DNA of 30,000 nt from Cryptomeria japonica (GCF_030272615.1 NW_026729156.1:65001-95000); one strand, 5' to 3'; counted from the first letter of the stretch, positions 10,282-21,556 are shown. Made by a program: numbers and translations. Notes: generated from the letters alone by a model not told the origin.

Positions 10282-10399
10282 GGGTGCAACACCGGGACTT
10301 CCCGGGAGGTCACCCATCCCAGTACTACTCCGGCCCAAGCGCGCTTAACTGCGGAGTTCTGATGGGATCCGGTGCACTAACGCTGGTATGATCGCACCC
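10282..10399 (-). rRNA. 5S rRNA: 5S ribosomal RNA gene, copy 2
   Basis: I read no difference from copy 1 over all 118 bases; box A, box C and the complementary ends are intact. It lies 7847 bp to the right of copy 1. Several 5S copies in one spacer, spaced by a long higher-order unit, differ from the one-copy-per-unit pattern usually described for linked 5S genes. Confidence 0.98.
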
Positions 10400-10427
10400 G
10401 TTATGAGCTTGTCGCAGTGTGTACTTA
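10400..10427 (-). promoter_or_regulatory. Upstream promoter region of 5S gene 2
   Basis: C at -1 and TAAGTA at -28 to -23, as for copy 1. Confidence 0.6.
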
Positions 10428-11687
10428 GCAAACCGCGACCCACGTGCGAATCCACCCCGGCCACCCACCCCCGTCGAGGTGCACACCCTCCCTCGCGAAG
10501 TGCGCCCCGTTCGCCAAGTGTGAGCCCTGCCCGGGTGCGCGCACCTTGCTAGGGCGTCGGGTGTGCACCCGGCCCGGCCTACGTGCGTGCACCTGGAGGG
10601 GGCGTCGTGTGCGTGCAGTGTCCCGTCTGCAACGCGGTGCCCACACACCACCTCGGGCGCAACGACCTGCGCTCACATGTGGGCCGAGTGCACCTTGGTG
10701 CATGTTCGGGGCGCCTCGGGTGCACGCTCGATCTTGCCCCGGTGCACCAAGGCGCTCGGTTTGCCCCGGGTGCGCACTTGGTGCAAGGTGGGCACCCAAA
10801 ATAGGGATCAAGCACCAAAACACAAGTTTCGGGATGCAAAATGGGACCCAAGGACCACAAATGCGTTCCAAGACCCATGATGGGTCCACGAGAACAAAAA
10901 TGTGTTCCGAGACTTAATAAACAAATATTGGGTTTTAGGAGAAGAAACATGCTCTGATGCCCAAAACGAGAATCGACCCCGAAAAGGCCACAGGCCAAAA
11001 GTGGGATGCGAGACAAAAAAAAATGGGACCCGAGGACCAAAATTGGGTTCCCAGGTCGAAGACAGGGCAACCGGACAAGAAACGACCTCTAAGGCTCGAA
11101 ATGAGTCCCGGCGACTAAAACTTGACAAGAAGCACCCATCAGGCACCCAACTCGACACCCATGGGATGCCGACCCACCCGGGCTTCCACCTAGCACACCT
11201 TGGCACCCACCCACCCTCGCACCCAACCTCGCACCCAACTTAGCACCTTTGAACCCACATTGGCACTCACCCTGACCCTGGCACCTTGGAACCCACATTG
11301 GCACTCACCTTGACCCTGGCACCCACCTTTGCACTCACCTTGGGACCCACCCTGGCTCCCACCTCGGCACCCACCCAGACACCCACCTTGGTTCCTTGGC
11401 ACCCACCTTGGATCCTTGGCACCCACCCCGACACCCACCTTGGCACGCAACTTGGCTACTTGCCACCCATCTTGGCTCCTTGACGCCCACCCCGACAACC
11501 ACCCCGTGACCTACCCTGGCTAGGGTTGGTGCACACCCACCCTGGTGCCCACCTTGGCACCCACCCTATGACCCACCTTGGCACGCACCTTAGTACCCAC
11601 CCCGTTACCCACCCTAGGACCCACCCCGTGACCCACCTTGGCCAGGGTGGGTGCCTTGGTGCGCACAACTTGCCTGGGCTGCACACC

Positions 11688-14600
11688 AGGGCGGGCTCAA
11701 GATGGCACCCGCGTTCCGTTTTTTTCACTATCTTTCAAAACGGAAATTTTAAAATCTCATTTTTTTCTTTTTTTTGCCTTTTCTGGAAATTAGTGAAGGC
11801 AGCGCATCAAAGGTGCGCAATGCTGGTGCGAACCCGGGAGCGCTCCGATGTGTGCTCCAAGGTGCGGCGTGCACGAAGTCCGAGCCCGGTTTGCCCCGGG
11901 TGCGCACCTCGCGTGCACCTTCGCCGGGGTGAGCACCTTGGCTGGGTTGCGCGCCCTGGTGCGTACCAAGGAGCGCTCTGAAGTGTGCTCCAAGGTGCGG
12001 CGTGCACGAAGTCGGAGCCCGGTTTGCCCCGGGTGTGCACCTCGGGTGCGCACCTCGCGTGCACCTTCGCTGCGGTGGGCACCTTGGCTGGGTTGCGCGC
12101 CTTGGTGGGCACCATGCAGTGCACGAAGTCGGAGCCCGGTTTGCCCCGGGCGCGCACCTCCGCCAGGGTGGGCACCTTGGTGCGCACAACTTGCCTGGGC
12201 TGCGCACCAGGAAGGGCTCAAGATGGCACCCGCGTTCCGTTTTTTTCACTATCTTTCAGAACGGAAATTTTAAAATATCGTTTTTTTTTGCCTTTTCTGG
12301 AAATTAGTGAAGGCAGCGCATCAAAGGTGCGCAACGCTGGTGCGAACCTGGGAGCGCTCCGATGTGTGCTCCAAGGTGCGGCGTGCACAAAGTCGGAGCC
12401 CGGTTTGCCCCGGGTGCGCCCTGGTGGGCACCATGGTGCGCACCAAGGAGCGCTCCGAAGTGTGCTCCAAGGTGCGGCCTGCACGAAGTCGGAGCCCGGT
12501 TTGCCCCGGGTGTGCACCTCGGGTGGGCACCTTGGTGCGCATGCCTTGCCTGGGCTGCGCACCAGGGCGGGCTCAAGATGGCACCCGCGTTCCTTTTTTT
12601 TCACTATCTTTCAAAACGGAAATTTTAAAATCTCATTTTTTTTTGCCTTTTTCTGGAAATTAGTGAAGGCAGCGCATCAAAGGTGCGCACCTCGCTGCCC
12701 ACCACGGTGCGCAACGCCGATGGGCACCCGGGAGTGCTTCGAAGTGTGCTCCAAGGTGTTGCGTGCACGTTGTCGGAGCCCGGTTTGCCCCGGGTGCGCA
12801 CCTCGCGTGCACCTTCGTCGGGGTGGGCACCTTGGCTTGGTTTGCCCCGGCTGCGCTCCGAAGCGGGGTTATTGGAGCGCCGCCTCTTTTTTTGTCGGAG
12901 CGTTTGGTGGGGTTTCTCGCATTGGCTCTTCCGAGGCCCGGTTGCCACCCTGGCGCGCACGAAGTCGGAAGTAGGGTTAATTGCCCGGGTGCGCACCTTT
13001 GCCAGGGTGGCACCTTACCTGGGCTGCGCACCAGGGCGGGCTCAAGATGGCACGCGCGTTCCGTTTTTTTCACTATCTTTCAAAACGGAAATTTTAAAAT
13101 CTCCTTTTTTTTTTGCCTTTTCTGGAAATTAGTGAAGGCAGCGCATCAAAGGTGCGCACCTCGCTGCCCACCTTGGTGTGCTCTGAGGTGCGCACCCGGG
13201 AGCGCTACGAAGTGTGCTCCAAGGTGCGGCGTGCACGTTGTCGGAGCCCGGTTTGCCCCGGGTGCGCACCTCGCCTGCACCTTGGCCGGGGTGGGCACCT
13301 TGGCTGGGTTTGCCCAGGGTGCGCTCCGAAGCGGGGTTACTGGAGCGCCCCCTCTTTTTTTGTCAGAGAGTTTGGTGGGGTTTCTCGCATTGGCTCTTCC
13401 CAGGCCCGGTTGTTGGGTGCGCTCCCACCCTGGCGCGCGCGAAGTTGGAAGTTGGGTTAATTGCCCGGGCGCGCACCTTCGCCAGGGTGGGCACCTTGGT
13501 GCGCAAACCTTGGCTGGGCTGCGCACCAGGGCGGGCTCAAGATGGCACCAGCATTCCCTTTTTCTCACTATCTTTCAAAACGGAAATTTTAAAATCTCGT
13601 TTTTTTTTTGCCTTTTATGGAAATTAGTGAAGGCATCGCATCAAAGGTGCGCACCTCGCTGCCCACCTTGGTGTGCTCCGAGGTGCCCACCACGGTGCGC
13701 AACGCCGGTGCGAACCCGGGAGCGCCCCGATGTGTGCTCCAAGGTGCGGCGTGCACGAAGTCGGACCCCGGTTTGCCCCGGGTGCGCACCTCGCGTGCAC
13801 CTTGGTGCGCACACCTTGGCTGGGTTGCGCGGCCTGGTGGGCACCATGGTGCGCACCAAGGAGCGCTCCGAAGTGTGCTCCAAGGTGCGGCGTGCACGAA
13901 GTCGGAGCCCGGTTTGCCCCGGGTGCGCACCTTCGCCGCGGTGGGCACCATGGCGTGCACGAAGTCGGAGCCCGGTTTGCCCCGGGTGCGCACCTCGCGT
14001 GCACCTTCGCCGGGGTGGGCACCTCGGCTGGGTTGCGCGCCCTGGTGCGCACCAAGGAGCGCTCTGAAGTGTGCTCCAAGGTGCGGCGTGCACGAAGTCG
14101 GAGCCCGGTTTGCCCCGGGTGTGCACCTCGCGTGCACCTTCGCTGCGGTGGGCACCTTGGCTGGGTTGCGCGCCTTGGTGGGCACCATGCAGTGCACGAA
14201 GTCGGAGCCCGGTTTGCCCCGGGCGCGCACCTCCGCCAGGGTGGGCACCTTGGTGCGCACAACTTGCCTGGGCTGCGCACCAGGAAGGGCTCAAGATGGC
14301 ACCCGCGTTCCGTTTTTTTCACTATCTTTCAGAACGGAAATTTTAAAATATCGTTTTTTTTTGCCTTTTCTGGAAATTAGTGAAGGCAGCGCATCAAAGG
14401 TGCGCAACGCTGGTGCGAACCTGGGAGCGCTCCGATGTGTGCTCCAAGGTGCGGCGTGCACGAAGTCGGACCCCGGTTTGCCCCGGGTGCGCACCTCGCG
14501 TGCACCTTGGTGCGCACACCTTGGCTGGGTTGCGCGCCCTGGTGGGCACCATGGTGCGCACCAAGGAGCGCTCCGAAGTGTGCTCCAAGGTGCGGCGTGC

Positions 14601-15510
14601 ACGAAGTCGGAGCCCGGTTTGCCCCGGGTGCGCACCTCGCGTGCACCTTCGCCGCGGTGGGCACCATGGCGTGCACGAAGTCGGAGCCCGGTTTGCCCCG
14701 GGTGCGCACCTCGCGTGCACCTTCGCCGGGGTGGGCACCTTGGTGTGCAGACCTTGGCTGGGTTGCGCGCCCTGGTGGGCACCATGGTGCGCACCAAGGA
14801 GCGCTCCGAAGTGTGCTCCAAGGTGCGGCCTGCACGAAGTCGGAGCCCGGTTTGCCCCGGGTGTGCACCTCGGGTGGGCACCTTGGTGCGCATGCCTTGC
14901 CTGGGCTGCGCACCAGGGCGGGCTCAAGATGGCACCCGCGTTCCTTTTTTTTCACTATCTTTCAAAACGGAAATTTTAAAATCTCATTTTTTTTTGCCTT
15001 TTTCTGGAAATTAGTGAAGGCAGCGCATCAAAGGTGCGCACCTCGCTGCCCACCACGGTGCGCAACGCCGGTGGGCACCCGGGAGTGCTTCGAAGTGTGC
15101 TCCAAGGTGCTGCGTGCACGTTGTCGGAGCCCGGTTTGCCCCGGGTGCGCACCTCGCGTGCACCTTCGTCGGGGTGGGCACCTTGGCTGGGTTTGCCCCG
15201 GCTGCGCTCCGAAGCGGGGTTATTGGAGCGCCGCCTCTTTTTTTGTCGGAGCGTTTGGTGGGGTTTCTCGCATTGGCTCTTCCGAGGCCCGGTTGCCACC
15301 CTGGCGCGCACGAAGTCGGAAGTAGGGTTAATTGCCCGGGTGCGCACCTTTGCCAGGGTGGGCACCTTACCTGGGCTGCGCACCAGGGCGGGCTCAAGAT
15401 GGCACGCGCGTTCCGTTTTTTTCACTATCTTTCAAAACGGAAATTTTAAAATCTCCTTTTTTTTTTGCCTTTTCTGGAAATTAGTGAAGGCAGCGCATCA
15501 AAGGTGCGCA
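11688..15510. repeat. Cluster of eight AT-rich cassettes (unit 2)
   Basis: Cassettes start near 11688, 12207, 12565, 13033, 13528, 14280, 14915 and 15385, each at unit 1 position plus 7847. A further cassette at 8033-8159 corresponds to the type copy at 110. Confidence 0.9.
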
Positions 15511-15879
15511 CCTCGCTGCCCACCTTGGTGTGCTCTGAGGTGCGCACCCGGGAGCGCTACGAAGTGTGCTCCAAGGTGCGGCGTGCACGTTGTCGGAGCC
15601 CGGTTTGCCCCGGGTGCGCACCTCGCCTGCACCTTGGCCGGGGTGGGCACCTTGGCTGGGTTTGCCCAGGGTGCGCTCCGAAGCGGGGTTACTGGAGCGC
15701 CCCCTCTTTTTTTGTCAGAGCGTTTGGTGGGGTTTCTCGCATTGGCTCTTCCCAGGCCCGGTTGTTGGGTGCGCTCCCACCCTGGCGCGCGCGAAGTTGG
15801 AAGTTGGGTTAATTGCCCGGGCGCGCACCTTCGCCAGGGTGGGCACCTTGGTGCGCACACCTTGGCTGGGCTGCGCACC

Positions 15880-16006
15880 AGGGCGGGCTCAAGATGGCAC
15901 CAGCATTCCCTTTTTCTCACTATCTTTCAAAACGGAAATTTTAAAATCTCGTTTTTTTTTTGCCTTTTATGGAAATTAGTGAAGGCATCGCATCAAAGGT
16001 GCGCAC
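15880..16006. repeat. AT-rich cassette in unit 3
   Basis: Counterpart of the type copy at 110-236. It is the last full cassette in the window apart from the decayed forms at 16967-17053 and 17675-17790; the cluster present in units 1 and 2 is absent from unit 3. Confidence 0.88.
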
Positions 16007-18191
16007 CTCGCTGCCCACCTTGGTGTGCTCCGAGGTGCCCACCACGGTGCGCAACGCCGGTGCGAACCCGGGAGCGCCCCGATGTGTGCTCCAAGGTGCG
16101 GCGTGCACGAAGTCGGACCCCGGTTTGCCCCGGGTGCGCACCTCGCGTGCACCTTGGTGCGCACACCTTGGCTGGGTTGCGCGGCCTGGTGGGCACCATG
16201 GTGCGCACCAAGGAGCGCTCCGAAGTGTGCTCCAAGGTGCGGCGTGCACGAAGTCGGAGCCCGGTTTGCCCCGGGTACGCACCTCGCGTGCACCTTCGCC
16301 GGGGTGGGCACCTCGGCTGGGTTGCGCGCCCTGGTGCGCACCAAGGAGCGCTCCGAAGTGTGCTCCAAGGTGCGGCGTGCACGAAGTCGGAGCCCGGTTT
16401 GCCCCGGGTGCGCACCTTCGCCGCGGTGCGCACCATGGCGTGCACGAAGTCGGAGCCCGGTTTGCCCCGGGTGCGCACCTCGCGTGCACCTTCGGCGGGG
16501 TTGCGCGCCCTGGTGGGCACCATGGTGCGCACCAAGGAGCGCTCCGAAGTGTGCTCCAAGGTGCGGCGTGCACGAAGTCGGAGCCCGGTTTGCCCCGGGT
16601 GCGCACCTCGCGTGCACCTTCGGCGGGGTTGCGCGCCCTGGTGGGCACCATGGTGCGCACCAAGGAGCGCTCCGAAGTGTGCTCCAAGGTGCGGCGTGCA
16701 CGAAGTCGGAGCCCGGTTTGCCCCGGGTGCGCACCTCGCGTGCACCTTCGCCGCGGTGGGCACCATGGCGTGCACGAAGTCGGAGCCCGGTTTGCCCCGG
16801 GTGCGCACCTCGCGTGCACCTTCGCCGGGGTGGGCACCTCGGCTGGGTTGCGCGCCCTGGTGCGCACCAAGGAGCGCTCCGAAGTGTGCTCCAAGGTGCG
16901 GCGTGCACGAAGTCGGAGCCCGGTTTGCCCCGGGTGCGCACCTCGCGTGCACCTTCGCCAGGGTGGGCACCTCGGTGCGCACACCTTCTCAATGTTTTCT
17001 TGCCTTTTCTGGAAATTGGTGAAGGCAGCGCATCAAAGGTGCGCACCTCGGTGTGCTCCGAGGTGCGAACCCGAGAGCGCTCCGAGGTGCCCACGAAGTC
17101 GAAAGTCGGGTTAATTGCATTGTTTTCCCCGGGTGCGCTCCGAGGTGCGCAACATCGGCGCGCACCAAGGAGGGCTCCGAAGTGTGCTCCAAGGTGCGCA
17201 CGATGGCGTGCACCTCTGGTGCGCACGATTCGGAGCTCGGTTTGACCGGGGTGCGCACACCTTGGCTGGGTTGCGCACCTTTTGTGCGCTCCAAGGTGCG
17301 CACGAAGTCGGAGCTCGGTTTGCCCCGGGTGCGCACCTTCGCCAGGGTGCGCACCTTGATGCGCACGCCTTGGCTGGGCTGCGCACCTTGGTGGGCGCCA
17401 TGGTGCGCACCTTTCGTGCGCTCCAAGGTGCGCACGAAGTCGGAGCTCGGTTTGCCCCGGGTGCGCACCTTGGTGGGCGCCATGGTGCACTCCGAGGTGC
17501 CCAAGATTGGTGCGCACCAAGGAGCGCTCCGAAGTGCGCTCCAAGGTGCGCGCGAAGTCGAAAGTTGGGTTAATTGTCCGGTTTGCCTCGGGTGCGCACC
17601 TTGCGTGCACCTTCGCCAGGGTGGGCGCCTTGGTGCGCACACCTTGGCTGGGCTGCGCACACCTTGGCACCCGCGTTTCCTTCATTTTAAATTTTTTTTT
17701 TTTACAATCTCTCAAGTGGGAAATTCTATAATCTCAACTTTTTTTGCCTTTTCAGGAAACTTTTGAATGGAGCGCATCATTGGTGCGCTCCGAAGTGTGC
17801 TCCAAAGCTCTCTCCAGCTGCGTGCACCTGCCCCGGCCGCGCACCCGGCCCCGCCCAGCTTCGCTCACCTGTCCCGGGCGTCTGGTGCGGAACCTTAGAG
17901 TAAGAAACATCACCGTGCACCTTGGCCAACGTGCGCGACTCGACCGAGCGCGCACTGGCCGAGGTGCACACCGATTTCACCTGGGTGCGCGCGCAGCACC
18001 TCGGGCGCACCGGGGTGCGCGCACAACGCCCGGGTTGCACCGTGGCCTGTGTGCTCGGGGCGCCTCGGGTGCGCGCTCGGTGTCGCCCCCGCGCGCGCGG
18101 TAGTGCGGGCAGCGCACCCCGGCCCGGCCCGGCCCCGACGAGAACGCAAACGGGCAAAAGGTTTATTCAAATAGCATTGCGACGCCCGGCG

Positions 18192-18204
18192 AAAAACTAA
18201 AAAA
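18192..18204 (-). terminator. Pol III terminator of 5S gene 3
   Basis: Same TTTTTT-AG-TTTTT arrangement on the minus strand, directly after the gene. Confidence 0.95.
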
Positions 18205-18322
18205 GGGTGCAACACCGGGACTTCCCGGGAGGTCACCCATCCCAGTACTACTCCGGCCCAAGCGCGCTTAACTGCGGAGTTCTGATGGGATCCGGTGCAC
18301 TAACGCTGGTATGATCGCACCC
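18205..18322 (-). rRNA. 5S rRNA: 5S ribosomal RNA gene, copy 3
   Basis: I read no difference from copies 1 and 2. It lies 7923 bp to the right of copy 2 and about 2.7 kb left of the first Pol I promoter-like element. It is the last 5S gene before the array ends at 19577. Confidence 0.98.
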
Positions 18323-18350
18323 GTTATGAGCTTGTCGCAGTGTGTACTTA
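18323..18350 (-). promoter_or_regulatory. Upstream promoter region of 5S gene 3
   Basis: C at -1 and TAAGTA at -28 to -23, as for copies 1 and 2. Confidence 0.6.
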
Positions 18351-19564
18351 GCAAACCGCGACCCACGTGCGAATCCACCCCGGCCACCCACCCCCGTCGA
18401 GGTGCACACCCTCCCTCGCGAAGTGCGCCCCGTTCGCCAAGTGTGAGCCCTGCCCGGGTGCGCGCACCTTGCTAGGGCGTCGGGTGTGCACCCGGCCCGG
18501 CCTACGTGCGTGCACCTGGAGGGGGCGTCGTGTGCGTGCAGTGTCCCGTCTGCAACGCGGTGCCCACACACCACCTCGGGCGCAACGACCTGCGCTCACA
18601 TGTGGGCCGAGTGCACCTTGGTGCATGTTCGGGGCGCCTCGGGTGCACGCTCGATCTTGCCCCGGTGCACCAAGGCGCTCGGTTTGCCCCGGGTGCGCAC
18701 TTGGTGCAAGGTGGGCACCCAAAATAGGGATCAAGCACCAAAACACAAGTTTCGGGATGCAAAATGGGACCCAAGGACCACAAATGCGTTCCAAGACCCA
18801 TGATGGGTCCACGAGAACAAAAATGTGTTCCGAGACTTAATAAACAAATATTGGGTTTTAGGAGAAGAAACATGCTCTGATGCCCAAAACGAGAATCGAC
18901 CCCGAAAAGGCCACAGGCCAAAAGTGGGATGCGAGACAAAAAAAAATGGGACCCGAGGACCAAAATTGGGTTCCCAGGTCGAAGACAGGGCAACCGGACA
19001 AGAAACGACCTCTAAGGCTCGAAATGAGTCCCGACGACTAAAACTTGACAAGAAGCACCCATCAGGCACCCAACTCGACACCCATGGGATGCCGACCCAC
19101 CCGGGCTTCCACCTAGCACACCTTGGCACCCACCCACCCTCGCACCCAACCTCGCACCCAACTTAGCACCTTTGAACCCACATTGGCACTCACCCTGACC
19201 CTGGCACCTTGGAACCCACATTGGCACTCACCTTGACCCTGGCACCCACCTTTGCACTCACCTTGGGACCCACCCTGGCTCCCACCTCGGCACCCACCCA
19301 GACACCCACCTTGGTTCCTTGGCACCCACCTTGGATCCTTGGCACCCACCCCGACACCCACCTTGGCACGCAACTTGGCTACTTGCCACCCACCTTGGCT
19401 CCTTGACGCCCACCCCGACAACCACCCCGTGACCTACCCTGGCTAGGGTTGGTGCACACCCACCCTGGTGCCCACCTTGGCACCCACCCTATGACCCACC
19501 TTGGCACGCACCTTAGTACCCACCCCGTTACCCACCCTAGGACCCACCCCGTGACCCACCTTGG

Positions 19565-19588
19565 CCAGGGTGGGTGCACCCACCCTGG
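19565..19588. repeat. Perfect 24-bp palindrome at the array edge
   Basis: The left half CCAGGGTGGGTG is followed at once by its exact reverse complement, with no spacer. Its centre (19576/19577) coincides with the place where unit 3 stops matching units 1 and 2. Imperfect relatives (GGTGGGTGC followed by CACCCACC) occur near 3672, 19675 and 20177. Confidence 0.97.
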
Positions 19589-20760
19589 TGCCCACCTTGG
19601 CACCCACCCATCCTAGCACCCAGCCTGTGACCGGGCTTGGAACCCAACCTTGCACCCGCACCCGTCTTGGCCAGTGTGGGTGCGCACCCATCCTGGCACC
19701 CACGTTGTGACACACCCTTTAACCCACGCACCCTAGCACCCACGTTGGCACCCACCTTGGAACCCAACCTAGCAACTTGGCACCCACCCCGTGACCCACC
19801 TTGGCATCCACCATAGCAGTCGCCGACTTGGCACCCACCTCGGCACCCACCTTGACACTTGTGGACCCACCTTGCCACTCACCCTAGCATCGACCCATCC
19901 TAGCACCCACCCTGGCACCTTTGCACCCTAGCACTCACCCATCCTAGCACCTAACCTGTGACCCACCTTGACACTCACCCTCGCACCCACCTTGGAACCC
20001 AACCTAGCACCCACCCACCCTGACACCAACCCTAGCACCTACCCACCCTTGCACCCACCCTGTGACCCATCTTGGCACCCACCCATCCTACCACTCAACC
20101 TATCACCCACCTTCTCACCCACCTTGGCATCCACCTTAGCACCCACCCACACTGGCACCTTGGCACCCACCTCGGGCAAGGTGGGTGCACACCCACCCTG
20201 GCACCCAATTTAGAACCCACCGAGCATGTTACCCACCTTGGCACCCACATTGCAGCCCACCCTAGTACCCACCCTATGACCCACATTGGCATCCACACCC
20301 TAGCACCCAGGCACCTCGACACCCGCCTTGACACCCACCCTAGCACTGAACCTGTGACCCACCTTGGAACTCACCCTAGAACCCACCCACCCTGTGAACC
20401 ACCTTGGCATCCACCTTAGCACCCACCCACCTTGGCACCCACTCTAGCACTCACCCATCCTAACACCCAACTTGTTACCCACCTTGGCACCCGCCCTCGC
20501 GTCCACCTTGAAACCCACCCTAGCACCCACCCACGCAGGAGCCCACCTTGGCACCCAACCTAACACCCACGCATCCTGGCACCCAACTTGTGACCCACCT
20601 TGGAACCCACCCTAGTACCCACCTTTGAACCCACTATATCACCAACCCACCTTGGCACCCACCCTATGACCCTCTTTGGAATCCACCCTAGCACGCACCC
20701 ACCCTGGCACCCACCATGGAGCGCACCCTAGCACCCACCCACCTCGGCACGCACCTCAAC
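19578..20760. repeat. Expanded C-rich 12-mer repeat region
   Basis: About 1.2 kb of diverged CACCCACCTTGG-type monomers (CCACCCTAGCACC, GTGACCCACCTTGG and similar), far more degenerate than in the 7.9-kb units. On the minus strand it is G-rich: four GGG tracts with loops of 7 or fewer occur at 20042-20060 and 20374-20392. No gene, terminator or promoter signal is visible. Open frames here consist only of Pro/Thr/His- or Gly/Trp/Val-rich repeats. Confidence 0.9.
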
Positions 20761-20966
20761 ACCCACCTTGGTGTGCGCACTGCGCCAACCTCTCAAAGAC
20801 CCTATGTGGTGCGCTCCAAAGTGTACACCTTTGGTGCGCTCCAAGGTGCGCACCTTTGGTGCACACCGAGGTGCACACCAAAGTGTGCACCGAGGTGAGC
20901 ACCAAAGTGCACTCCAGGGTGCACACCAAGGCGTGCACCTTTGGTGCGGTCAATGCAAACGAATTC
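20761..20966. repeat. GTGCRC 12-mer stretch leading into the promoter repeats
   Basis: Clear 12-base monomers: GTGCACACCGAG, GTGCACACCAAA, GTGTGCACCGAG, GTGAGCACCAAA, GTGCACTCCAGG, GTGCACACCAAG. This is the monomer of the 7.9-kb units in its simplest form. It ends with GCGTGCACCTTTGGTGCGGTC before the first promoter-bearing repeat. Confidence 0.88.
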
Positions 20967-21021
20967 GGAAGTTGGGGTCGATGTCCTAATCGCTGCTGCA
21001 GACTACACGTATGAGAATCGG

Positions 21022-21042
21022 ACAAATAGCTTTATATAGGGG
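21022..21042 (+). promoter_or_regulatory. Pol I promoter-like element 1
   Basis: ACAAATAGCTTTATATAGGGG; the only copy with an extra T before TATATA. Plant RNA polymerase I starts are typically TATATA(A)GGGG, with initiation near the A/G step. GGGGAG is matched by CTCCCC at 21066-21071. The second inverted repeat at 21073-21094 is GGTTG-T-GTGC-ACT-GCAC-CAACC. Its inner arms changed together (GTGC/GCAC instead of GCGC/GCGC), so pairing is kept. Confidence 0.72.
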
Positions 21043-21179
21043 AGGTGTTGCGTTTGATGGGTCGACTCCCCTGGTTGTGTGCACTGCACCAACTTCAAAG
21101 ACCCTGTCTTGTTTAAGAAGTCAAAAGTTGGGGTGGATGTCCTAATCATTGCTGCAGTCTACGCATGTATGAGAATCAG

Positions 21180-21199
21180 ACAAATAGCTTATATAGGGG
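21180..21199 (+). promoter_or_regulatory. Pol I promoter-like element 2
   Basis: ACAAATAGCTTATATAGGGG. Downstream GGGTTGACTCCCCTGG supplies the CTCCCC partner. The second inverted repeat at 21230-21251 is intact (GGTTG-T-GCGC-ACT-GCGC-CAACC). Confidence 0.75.
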
Positions 21200-21399
21200 A
21201 GGTGTTGCATTCGGTGGGTTGACTCCCCTGGTTGTGCGCACTGCGCCAACCTCAAAGACCCCGCATAGCAGAAGAAGTCGGAAGTCGGATTTTGGTGAGC
21301 ACCAAGGCGTGCACCTTTGGTGCGGTCAACGCAGACGAATTCAGAAGTTGGGGTGGATGTCCTAATCGTTGTTGCAGGCTACACATGTATGAGAATCAG

Positions 21400-21419
21400 A
21401 CAAATAGCTTATATAGGGG
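21400..21419 (+). promoter_or_regulatory. Pol I promoter-like element 3
   Basis: Same core. It lies 220 bp after element 2 and has a second copy of the GTGCACC leader upstream. The CTCCCT partner is one base short. The inverted repeat at 21450-21471 has one mismatch at the loop (GCGC-ATT-ACGC). Confidence 0.75.
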
Positions 21420-21556
21420 AGGTGTTGGGTTTGATGGGTCAACTCCCTTGGTTGTGCGCATTACGCCAACCTCAAAGACCTTGTTTTCGTTAAGAAGTCA
21501 AAAGTTGGGGTCAATGTCCTAATGGCTCCTGCAGGCTACACATGTATGAGAATCGG

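Larger units (their letters stand above)
7924..15770. repeat. 7.9-kb higher-order repeat, unit 2 (7847 bp)
   Basis: Same order of parts as unit 1. It is 76 bp shorter because of one clean deletion at about 9120-9130. Up to that point positions equal unit 1 plus 7923; after it, plus 7847. I noticed only isolated single-base differences elsewhere, for example 9950, 11111, 11470, 12389, 12720 and 13429, so the copies have been homogenised or amplified recently. Confidence 0.97.
15771..19577. repeat. 7.9-kb higher-order repeat, unit 3 (left 3.8 kb only)
   Basis: Matches unit 1 at a constant offset of 15770 and keeps the 76 bp that unit 2 lacks. It stops matching at 19577/19578. Units 1 and 2 continue there into an AT-cassette cluster (CCTTGGTGCGCAC), while this copy continues into more CACCCACC repeats. 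This is the right edge of the array in the window. Confidence 0.96.

Noticed and set aside
19578-20760. Interstitial telomere-like repeat
   Set aside because: The 12-mer CACCCACCTTGG is C-rich but does not contain the plant telomere unit CCCTAAA in tandem; isolated CCCTAG strings are chance.
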